This document shows, piece after piece, positions 35,477 to 41,025 of a stretch of DNA of 41,025 bases; position 1 is the first letter of the stretch; each line of letters opens with the position of its first letter. The stretch is from an uncultured Sphingomonas sp. (GTDB lineage Bacteria; Pseudomonadota; Alphaproteobacteria; Sphingomonadales; Sphingomonadaceae), in assembly GCA_913775795.1 (NCBI GenBank), contig CAJYLT010000041.1:1-41025 (forward strand), in the 5' to 3' direction. The position numbers and the translations under genes were made by a program. The notes beneath the pieces are model-generated. The model was given only the letters and a program-made list of their open reading frames with translations, had not been told where the DNA came from and searched no databases.

Positions 35477-37085
35477 AGCGCGGCGTACAGCTGTCCCCGG
35501 CGCCGGCATTCAGGTCGAGACAGCGTCCGTCCACCTCGCCCGCCTTCAGCGGCAGGCCGACCAGCGCGGCGAAGCTCGGCATGATGTCGACCGTCTCGAC
35601 CGCCAGTGGCTGCTCGAAATGGGCGAGGCCTTTGCGCCAGAACAGGATCGGCACGCGGCGGTCGTAATCCCACGGGCTGCCGTGCGTCGCGCCGCTCTGG
35701 ATCGGCGTGATGCCGTGTTTGAGGAACACGAACAGATCGCCCGACCGCTCGGCATCGAATGCCGCGCGCTGGCGTTGCGCCACCGTCCAGGTGTCGGGCG
35801 AGCCGGTGGGCGAGGGGAGGGCGCGCACCTCGTCCGCGGTCAGCACCTCGGCTACCTGCGGCGCGGCGCGCCACGCGGCGCTCGCGGCATCGCGGACGCG
35901 GGTGCGCCATTCGCCGGTCAGCTCGGGCGCCAGCCACACATCGCCGTTGAGCGAGCCGTAGAGAAGCTGCCCGCCGGTCCAGCCGAGCTCGCCCGCGATC
36001 CGCTTGCCCAGCGCCTCGGGCGTCAGCGCGGCGTCGACGCGCGCCGCGGTGGGGATGCCACGCTCGCGCTCGCGCTCGGGCAGGTCGTTACCGCCATGAT
36101 CGGCCGAGAAGCCGACGACATAATCGACGCCGGTCGCGTCGAGCGCGTCGAGCAGCGTGCCCACCGTCCGGTCGAGCGCGGCGACCTGGATGCACATCTC
36201 TGACCCTTCGGTCCCGTAGCGGTGGCCGACATAGTCGTTCGCCGACAGCCCGACGGTCAGCACATCTGTACCGCGCCCGCGGCCGAGCTTCATGTCCGCG
36301 ACCATCCGCGCGGCGAGCGCGGCGATCGAGGCGTCGAAATCGGGCGACGCCTTCCACAGCGCCTCCTGCCCCGCGGGCCGTTCGAACCGGCCGTCGCCCA
36401 TCGACTTGTCGCCCACCTTCACCGCATTGGCGAAGCCGCCGCAGAAATCGGGGAGCGCCTTGGCCGCAGCGGGGGCGGCGATCGCGGCGCGCGCCGCTTC
36501 GTTCGCGGCGACGACCGCGGGGGGCGGGGCGACCTTCAGCGTCGAGACATAGCCCTTGCCGTCGCGCCAGAACCAGATCGCGTCCATCCGGTGGCCGCCC
36601 ATCATGATCGCCGCCCGATCCTTTCCCGCGATCGAGACGGTGCGCGTTTTCGGGTCGCGCGCCTTCATCCGCTCGCCGAGCGTCGGCACGCGCAGGTGCA
36701 GGTCGCTGGGGACGTAATCCTTGTACGTGCCCTTCGACTCGTCCTCCGCGCAGTAGATGTCGCCCGGCCGCGGTCCTTCGAAGCTCGTCCAGCTATTGGC
36801 GATGATGCCCGTGCGCGCGGGCCGGTCGCCGGTCATCAGCGTCGAGTGGCCGGGACACGTCTCGGTCGCGGCATGGCTCTGATAGCCGTTGGGGAAGACG
36901 ACGCCGTCGGAAAGTCGCTTCAGCCCCGCGCGATAATAGGGGCGGTATTGCTCGAACAGGTCGGTCGAGAACTGGTCGGCCGAAATCATCACGACGAGCT
37001 TGGGTACCGTTCGCGGCGCCTCCTGCGCAAGGGCGGGGGCGGCGAGGGCTAGCGCGGCGGCGGCGGTCAGGAGCGTGCGGATCAT
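35475..37085 (-). CDS. Alkaline phosphatase, PafA/SPAP-like (alkaline phosphatase superfamily)
   Basis: This is a periplasmic zinc phosphatase that scavenges phosphate. The 536-residue precursor has a signal peptide (MIRTLLTAAAALALAAPALA, cleavage before QEAP). The nucleophile is Thr76 in TETCPGHST instead of the Ser of PhoA. N97 (IIANSW) and K155/R157 (GKDRAA) match the substrate-binding Asn, Lys and Arg of the PafA and Sphingomonas SPAP enzymes. D37 and the FSADHGGNDLP segment supply metal ligands. Substrates are probably phosphomonoesters, with diesters also possible. No PhoB-type regulator site is evident. A HAD gene ends 42 bases upstream on the same strand. Confidence 0.93.
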   Translation of the reverse strand: MIRTLLTAAAALALAAPALAQEAPRTVPKLVVMISADQFSTDLFEQYRPYYRAGLKRLSDGVVFPNGYQSHAATETCPGHSTLMTGDRPARTGIIANSWTSFEGPRPGDIYCAEDESKGTYKDYVPSDLHLRVPTLGERMKARDPKTRTVSIAGKDRAAIMMGGHRMDAIWFWRDGKGYVSTLKVAPPPAVVAANEAARAAIAAPAAAKALPDFCGGFANAVKVGDKSMGDGRFERPAGQEALWKASPDFDASIAALAARMVADMKLGRGRGTDVLTVGLSANDYVGHRYGTEGSEMCIQVAALDRTVGTLLDALDATGVDYVVGFSADHGGNDLPERERERGIPTAARVDAALTPEALGKRIAGELGWTGGQLLYGSLNGDVWLAPELTGEWRTRVRDAASAAWRAAPQVAEVLTADEVRALPSPTGSPDTWTVAQRQRAAFDAERSGDLFVFLKHGITPIQSGATHGSPWDYDRRVPILFWRKGLAHFEQPLAVETVDIMPSFAALVGLPLKAGEVDGRCLDLNAGAGDSCTPR

Positions 37086-37127
37086 GGTTCGGTCCCATTG
37101 CGCCGAATCATGACGCTTTCGCGGCGA

Positions 37128-37742
37128 TCAGGCCGCGATCAGCGCGTGGTCGGCAAGGAAGGCGCGGAACGTCGGCGCATCGCGGAACAGATGCGCGTGG
37201 ATGCCGAGCGTATTGGCGGCATCGATATTGGCGGGATTGTCGTCGACGAACACCGCCTCGCCCGGCTCCAGCCCGAACCGCGCGAGCGCGAGGCGGTAGA
37301 TGGCGGGATCGGGCTTCACCAGCCGCTCCTCGCCCGACACGACCACGTCGCGGAAACGGTCGAACAGTTGCGGCCATTCGCTGCGGAAAGGCGGCCAGAA
37401 CTCGTGGCTGAAATTGGTGATCGCGAACAGCGGCACGCCCGCCGCGTCCAGCGCCTCGACGATCTCGTGCATCCCCGCGACCGGCCCGCCGATGCTCTCG
37501 TTGAAGCGCGGGCCCCAGGCGGCGATCAGGTCGGCATGTTTCGGGTGCAGCGCGACAAGCTCCGCCGAGGTGTCGGCGAAGTCACGGCCAGCGTCATGCT
37601 GGAAATGCCAGTCGTGCGTAACCACGTCGCGCACGAACGCGTCGAGCGCCCGATCGTCGTCGATCAGGCGCTCGTACAGGAACCGGGGGGCCCAGTGGAA
37701 CAGGACGTTGCCGATGTCGAAGATGACCGCATGCGGAGGCAT
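37128..37742 (-). CDS. HAD-family phosphatase, YihX-like
   Basis: This 204-residue HAD subfamily IA hydrolase has motif I as VIFDIGNVLFHW. The nucleophile Asp is present, but the usual second Asp of DxD is Gly, as in the DIGNV/DLGNV group that includes glucose-1-phosphatase YihX. Motif II is ITNFSHEF, motif III has Lys in 'LVKPDPAIYR', and motif IV is FVDDNPANIDAA. The substrate is unknown. It begins 26 bases after the rpmJ stop and probably shares its transcript, so it is expressed with a translation gene. Confidence 0.9.
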   Translation of the reverse strand: MPPHAVIFDIGNVLFHWAPRFLYERLIDDDRALDAFVRDVVTHDWHFQHDAGRDFADTSAELVALHPKHADLIAAWGPRFNESIGGPVAGMHEIVEALDAAGVPLFAITNFSHEFWPPFRSEWPQLFDRFRDVVVSGEERLVKPDPAIYRLALARFGLEPGEAVFVDDNPANIDAANTLGIHAHLFRDAPTFRAFLADHALIAA

Positions 37743-37768
37743 GTCGCGGCGATCCTCGACGCCGGCAA

Positions 37769-37894
37769 TCAGCCCTGGCGTGCCTTGAAACGGCGCTGCG
37801 TCTTGTTGATGACGTAGACGCGGCCACGGCGGCGGATCACGCGATTGTCGCGATGACGACCCTTGAGCGACTTGAGGCTGTTGACGATCTTCAT
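37769..37894 (-). CDS. rpmJ: 50S ribosomal protein L36, 41-residue (YkgO-type) form
   Basis: This small gene encodes 41 residues: [18 protein letters not shown], then [18 protein letters not shown], then KARQG. It is strongly basic and matches the second type of L36 (YkgO), which lacks the zinc-binding cysteines of the ordinary 37-residue form. L36 sits in the large ribosomal subunit near domain V of the 23S rRNA. Here there is no cysteine at all, as in many alphaproteobacteria where it is the normal, sole L36. The downstream HAD gene is in the same direction, 26 bases away. A candidate promoter lies about 50-75 bases upstream. Confidence 0.96.
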   Translation of the reverse strand: MKIVNSLKSLKGRHRDNRVIRRRGRVYVINKTQRRFKARQG

Positions 37895-37942
37895 GACCGG
37901 CTCGATTCGTATCCAGATTTGCGCGGAAAAAAGCGAAGGCGC

Positions 37943-37971
37943 CGCCTAGCGGTGGGGGGTGCCCGCGTCAA
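37943..37971 (-). promoter_or_regulatory. Candidate rpmJ promoter
   Basis: On the minus strand, TTGACG is followed after 17 bases by TAGGCG, about 50 bases before the rpmJ ATG. The -35 element fits the alphaproteobacterial housekeeping consensus. The -10 is a weak match, so the call is tentative. Confidence 0.35.
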
Positions 37972-37997
37972 GGCGTAACGCCCGAATGCGACCGAAG

Positions 37998-38020
37998 CGC
38001 TTTTGGCGGAAGCCAAAGCG
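37998..38020. repeat. Inverted repeat between rpmJ and the DUF4136 operon
   Basis: CGCTTTTGGC and GCCAAAGCG form a 9-bp stem with one bulged T and a GGAA loop. It lies 66 bases before the lipoprotein gene in the 192-base divergent region. It may be an operator or a leader hairpin. Nothing else in that gap is clear. Confidence 0.4.
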
Positions 38021-38086
38021 ATACAGGCGCGTTACGATCCCGCAGCCGGGCTTCGTTCGCCCCGGTGCGAAAGAAGGAAGTCCGTC

Positions 38087-38695
38087 ATGCGTCGTCGTTC
38101 GCTTGCCCTTTTGATGCTTCCGGCGCTTTTTGCCAGTGCCTGTACGACGGGCGGTGCGCGGCGCGGGCCGGTCGAGGTGATTCGCTACAACCTGGGCACG
38201 CCGATCGCGGTCGGCAGCTTCGCGATCGACCGCGACGCGGCGCGCGGGGCGACGGGCCTGTCGAGCGATTATGAGATGGTGGTCGGCGCGGTCGGCGACG
38301 AGCTGACGCGGCTGGGCTTCACGCGCGTGGCCGACGGCGCGCCGTCGATCTATCTGGTCGAGGTGAGCGTCAATCGTGCGCAGGTGGGCGAACGACGCGT
38401 CGGCCCGCGATTCGGCATCGGCCTGGGCGGCGGCACCGGCGGGTTCCGCGGCGGCGGTGTCGGCGGCGGGGTTTCCACCGAGTTCGGCGGATCGACCCGC
38501 CCGGTCATCGGCAACGCGCTGACGGTGAAGATCCGCCGCCGCACCGATCAGACCGTCGTCTGGGAAGGCAACGCGCGTACCAGCGGCATGGCGCCCGCCA
38601 ATGCCGACGATGCCGCGTTCGAGGCCGGCCGGATCGCCAATGCGCTGTTCCGGGACTTTCCCGGCCAGTCGGGTTTCACTACGACCGTCCCATGA
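38087..38695 (+). CDS. DUF4136 lipoprotein
   Basis: This 202-residue protein has a lipoprotein signal (MRRRSLALLMLPALFASAC) with C19 as the lipidated residue. The body matches the DUF4136 family: 'DRDAARGATGLSSDYEMVVGAVGDELTRLGFTRV', a 'YLVEVSVNRAQVGERRV' strand, a glycine-rich stretch (FGIGLGGGTGGFRGGGVGGG), then TLTVKIRRRTDQTVVWEG-like strands and a C-terminal helix. Function is unknown. An AAGGAAG site lies 6 bases before the ATG. The stop overlaps the start of the carboxypeptidase gene by 4 bases (ATGA), so the genes are coupled. Confidence 0.88.
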   Translation: MRRRSLALLMLPALFASACTTGGARRGPVEVIRYNLGTPIAVGSFAIDRDAARGATGLSSDYEMVVGAVGDELTRLGFTRVADGAPSIYLVEVSVNRAQVGERRVGPRFGIGLGGGTGGFRGGGVGGGVSTEFGGSTRPVIGNALTVKIRRRTDQTVVWEGNARTSGMAPANADDAAFEAGRIANALFRDFPGQSGFTTTVP

Positions 38696-39804
38696 CCATC
38701 GACGTGAACGCCGCCTTCGACAGCGGCAATATCGAACTGGTCGCCCTCGACGGCGACCGTGTCGACCTCAACATCCGCCGCGACGCGGGGTCGGACTTCT
38801 ATCAGTGGTTTCACTTTCGCGTCGCCGGCGCGAAGGGGCGGACGCTGACCTTCCGCCTGCTCAATGCAGGCGGCGCGGCCTATGCGTTCGGCTGGCCGGG
38901 TTATCGTCCGCGCGTGTCGGGCGACCGTGCGCACTGGGCGATGGTCGGCGCCTCGACCTATAACGACGGCGTGCTGACCTTCAGCCACGCGATCGAGCAG
39001 GACGTCGTCTGGTTCGCCTATTTCGCTCCCTATTCGATGGAGCGGCATCAGGACCTGGTCGCGCGCATCGCCGCGGCGGAGGGGGTGTCGCACCGCACGC
39101 TCGGCCATTCGCTCGACGGGCAGGCGATCGACTGCTTCGACCTCGGCACCGGCGAAAAGCAGGTGTGGATCTATGCCCGCCAGCATCCGGGCGAATCGAT
39201 GGCCGAGTGGTTCATGGAAGGCGCGCTGGAGGCGCTGACCGATGCCGACGATCCGGTCGCGGTCACGCTGCGCGAAAAGGCGACGCTGCACCTCGTCCCC
39301 AACATGAACCCTGACGGGTCGCGGCGCGGCCATTTGCGCACCAATGCCGCGGGCGTGAACCTCAACCGCGAATGGCATTCGCCGAGCGCCGAGCGTTCGC
39401 CCGAGGTGCTCTGCGTCCGCGATGCGATGGATGCGACCGGCGTCGACTGGGCGATCGACGTGCACGGGGACGAGGCGATTCCGGCGAACTTTCTCGCCGG
39501 GTACGAAGGTATCCCGTCCTGGACCGACGAGCACGGCGAACGCTTCTACGACTATCAGCGCCGCCTGGCCGAGGCGACGCCGCTGTTCCAGACCGAGCAG
39601 GGTTACGACAAGGCGCCAGCGGGGCGCGCCAACCTCGCCATGTCCACCAACCAGCTCGCCGAGCGGTTCGGCGCGGTGTCGATGACGCTGGAAATGCCGT
39701 TCAAGGACCATGACCCTTCGCCCGACCCGGTCGAGGGGTGGTCCCCCGACCGATCGAAGGCACTGGCCCGCGCCTGCCTCAAGGTGCTGGCGGACGTCAT
39801 CTGA
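38692..39804 (+). CDS. M14-family zinc carboxypeptidase, cytosolic (CCP-like)
   Basis: This 370-residue protein has no signal peptide. It has an N-terminal beta-sandwich (about residues 1-115, VDLNIRRDAGSDFYQWFHFRV, ending WFAYFAPYS), typical of the cytosolic carboxypeptidase group (M14 subfamily D). The metallopeptidase domain follows. Zinc ligands are H165 and E168 (ARQHPGESM) and H258 (IDVHGD). The substrate-binding segment is NMNPDGSRRGHLRTNAAGVNLNREW, and the general base is E334 (TLEMPF). Bacterial members have few defined substrates. It is coupled at both ends, to the DUF4136 lipoprotein and to the GNAT gene. Confidence 0.93.
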   Translation: MTIDVNAAFDSGNIELVALDGDRVDLNIRRDAGSDFYQWFHFRVAGAKGRTLTFRLLNAGGAAYAFGWPGYRPRVSGDRAHWAMVGASTYNDGVLTFSHAIEQDVVWFAYFAPYSMERHQDLVARIAAAEGVSHRTLGHSLDGQAIDCFDLGTGEKQVWIYARQHPGESMAEWFMEGALEALTDADDPVAVTLREKATLHLVPNMNPDGSRRGHLRTNAAGVNLNREWHSPSAERSPEVLCVRDAMDATGVDWAIDVHGDEAIPANFLAGYEGIPSWTDEHGERFYDYQRRLAEATPLFQTEQGYDKAPAGRANLAMSTNQLAERFGAVSMTLEMPFKDHDPSPDPVEGWSPDRSKALARACLKVLADVI

Positions 39805-40259
39805 TGGAACTTCGCGACGACCGGCTGGATCATCCGGCGGTCGTCGCGCTGCTCCACGAGCATTTCGCGGGGATGCTCGCCGCCTCGCCCAAGGACATGA
39901 CGCATTTCCTCGACCTGTCGGCGCTCGCCGCGCCCGAGGTGACGTTCGTGACCGCGTGGAAGAGGGAGACGCTGCTCGGCTGCGGCGCGCTCAAGGCGCT
40001 GGGCGGCGACGAGGGCGAGCTGAAATCGATGCGAACCGCGGCATCGGCGCTGCGCCGCGGGGTGGCCTCGGCGATCCTCGCTCATCTGATCGAGCGGGCG
40101 CGCTCGGCGGGCATGACCCGGCTCAATCTGGAGACCGGCACCGGCCCGGCGTTCGACGCGGCTGAGGCGCTGTATCGCCGGCACGGGTTCGCGCCGTGCG
40201 GGCCATTCGGCGATTACGAGGCGACCGACTTCAACCGCTTCATGACCCGCACGATCTGA
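39804..40259 (+). CDS. GNAT-family N-acetyltransferase
   Basis: This 151-residue acetyl-CoA-dependent transferase has the GNAT fold. The acetyl-CoA loop appears as 'RTAASALRRGVASAILAHLIERARSAG', a R-x-x-G-x-A version of the motif, followed by MTRLNLETG and the terminal 'AEALYRRHGFAPCGPFGDY'. That ending is typical of PhnO/YafP-like small-molecule acetyltransferases. The substrate is unknown. Its ATG overlaps the carboxypeptidase stop by one base (TGATG), so it is translationally coupled. Released peptides or amino acids could be the link between the two, but this is inference. Confidence 0.9.
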   Translation: MELRDDRLDHPAVVALLHEHFAGMLAASPKDMTHFLDLSALAAPEVTFVTAWKRETLLGCGALKALGGDEGELKSMRTAASALRRGVASAILAHLIERARSAGMTRLNLETGTGPAFDAAEALYRRHGFAPCGPFGDYEATDFNRFMTRTI

Positions 40260-40263
40260 GCGA

Positions 40264-40578
40264 TCAGAACTTCAGCTTGTAGCGCACCATCGCCCGGTTG
40301 ATCGCGCCGCCCTGTGCGTCGCTGCCCTGTTCGACCTCCACGCCCAGTTCCTCGCGATCGGACAGCTTGAGCTCGGCGCGCGGCAGCCCCTTTGGCGGTT
40401 CGTAGCGGTCGGGTAGCGGCTTGAGGCGATACTGGTCGGGATCGGTGCGACCGCACACGACGATCTCGTCGCCGTTCCCGCCGGGTGTGCATCGCTTCTG
40501 GATCGGGACGCGCAGATCGTCCTGGCGTGGCGGCGGGCCGCCGGCGGTCTGGATGCCGAGTATCAACAGGCTCAGCAT
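40264..40578 (-). CDS. Small exported hypothetical protein with paired cysteines
   Basis: I do not recognise a named family. The 104-residue protein begins with a short hydrophobic stretch (MLSLLILGIQTAGG) that could be a signal sequence, although the usual positive charges are missing. The core holds two cysteines 12 residues apart (KRCTPGGNGDEIVVCGR), which could form a disulfide, followed by YRLKPLP and a polar region. It ends in NRAMVRYKLKF, with a final Phe. The CTP...DEIVVCGR pattern recurs in small exported sphingomonad proteins in my experience, but no function is known. It faces the GNAT gene with 4 bases between stops. Confidence 0.72.
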   Translation of the reverse strand: MLSLLILGIQTAGGPPPRQDDLRVPIQKRCTPGGNGDEIVVCGRTDPDQYRLKPLPDRYEPPKGLPRAELKLSDREELGVEVEQGSDAQGGAINRAMVRYKLKF

Positions 40579-40642
40579 CGACGGGCTCCCTCACGCGGAC
40601 CCGGCAATGCTGACGATGGTTCGTGTCGAAACGAAGGCGCCC

Positions 40643-41023
40643 TCAACCGAGGAAGCGGCGCACCAAGTCCTTGGCGACGCGGACGGGGCGGCGCGTGTCG
40701 GTGTCGAGCGCACACCAGCTCGACTTCACCTCGACCAGCACGTCCTCGCCGCGCTGGATCAGCGTCGTGAACATCGCCCGCGCACCCTCGACCTGCTCGG
40801 CGATCACCGTCGCGACGACCGTATCGTCGAGGAAGGCGGGGCGGCGATAGGTGATCTCGTGCTTGAGCGCGACCCACAGGTGGCGCGCCACGGCCTCTGC
40901 CGGCGCGACCTTTTCCCAATAGGCGACGACCGCGTCCTGTACCCAGTTCAGGTACACCGCGTTGTTCACATGCCCCATGTGATCGATATCGCCCGGGGCG
41001 ATGCTGACTTCGTGATGGTGCAT
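40643..41023 (-). CDS. Acyl-CoA thioesterase, 4-hydroxybenzoyl-CoA thioesterase (YbgC-like) family; start may lie outside the window
   Basis: This hotdog-fold protein shows 126 residues in the window. The active-site segment APGDIDHMGHVNNAVYLNWVQ is the 4HBT signature, with the Asp that activates water. 'EITYRRPAFLDDTVVATV' and 'EVKSSWCALDTDTRRPVRV' are the later strands typical of the family. It would hydrolyse a short- or medium-chain acyl-CoA. The ATG at 41023 sits 2 bases from the window edge, and the reading frame may extend further, so the true start is unknown. Confidence 0.88.
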   Translation of the reverse strand: MHHHEVSIAPGDIDHMGHVNNAVYLNWVQDAVVAYWEKVAPAEAVARHLWVALKHEITYRRPAFLDDTVVATVIAEQVEGARAMFTTLIQRGEDVLVEVKSSWCALDTDTRRPVRVAKDLVRRFLG

Positions 41024-41025
41024 GT

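Overview
The window is a high-GC chromosomal segment whose gene content and order point to an alphaproteobacterium of the Sphingomonas type. Supporting signs are very high GC at third codon positions, a short FtsK followed by a LolA-like protein, xthA and ribA, the long 41-residue form of ribosomal protein L36, a PafA/SPAP-like alkaline phosphatase, and DUF1244, DUF3576 and DUF4136 proteins. This is inference from gene families, not from a database search. I see no tRNA, rRNA, CRISPR array, prophage or insertion sequence. There is no gene-free stretch of more than about 250 bases, so it reads mostly as core genome with one accessory-looking catabolic block.

Layout. 1-5619: partial ubiH-like gene (minus), ftsK, lolA, a strong terminator, then xthA and ribA translationally coupled. 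5721-9726: an MHYT-PAS-GGDEF-EAL cyclic-di-GMP protein, a PAP2 phosphatase, and a convergent diacylglycerol-kinase-like gene whose 3' end overlaps the phosphatase gene by 49 bp. 9877-16701, all on the plus strand: a Tat-signal small subunit and a GMC-type FAD dehydrogenase, a secreted trypsin-like protease, a small unknown protein, and three successive TIM-barrel sugar isomerase/epimerase-like proteins. A cutC gene faces this block. 17573-20132 (minus): yggS, a HAD phosphatase, a bacterial PH-domain membrane protein and a DUF2238 membrane protein, closely spaced. 20155-21416: a thiamine-phosphate-synthase-like gene and an outer-membrane beta-barrel candidate. 21598-26095: DUF3576 lipoprotein, leuS, lptE, holA. 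26099-29717 (minus): an acyl-CoA dehydrogenase, then aguA and aguB for agmatine breakdown. 29764-35418: a long-form Sua5/TsaC protein, a REP-like inverted repeat pair, a dicarboxylate symporter, glmM, a DUF1244 protein and pyk. 35475-37894 (minus): alkaline phosphatase, a HAD phosphatase and rpmJ. 38087-40259: DUF4136 lipoprotein, M14 carboxypeptidase and GNAT acetyltransferase in one coupled operon. The window ends with a small exported protein and a 4-hydroxybenzoyl-CoA-type thioesterase.

The best candidate for an undescribed system is the 9877-16701 block. The dehydrogenase pair resembles periplasmic, Tat-exported FAD sugar (gluconate or glucoside-3) dehydrogenases. The three TIM-barrel proteins would then act on the oxidised sugar. 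The middle one has lost both metal-binding glutamates that the other two keep, which suggests either a regulatory/structural partner or different chemistry. No cytochrome subunit, transporter or regulator for this pathway is present in the window.
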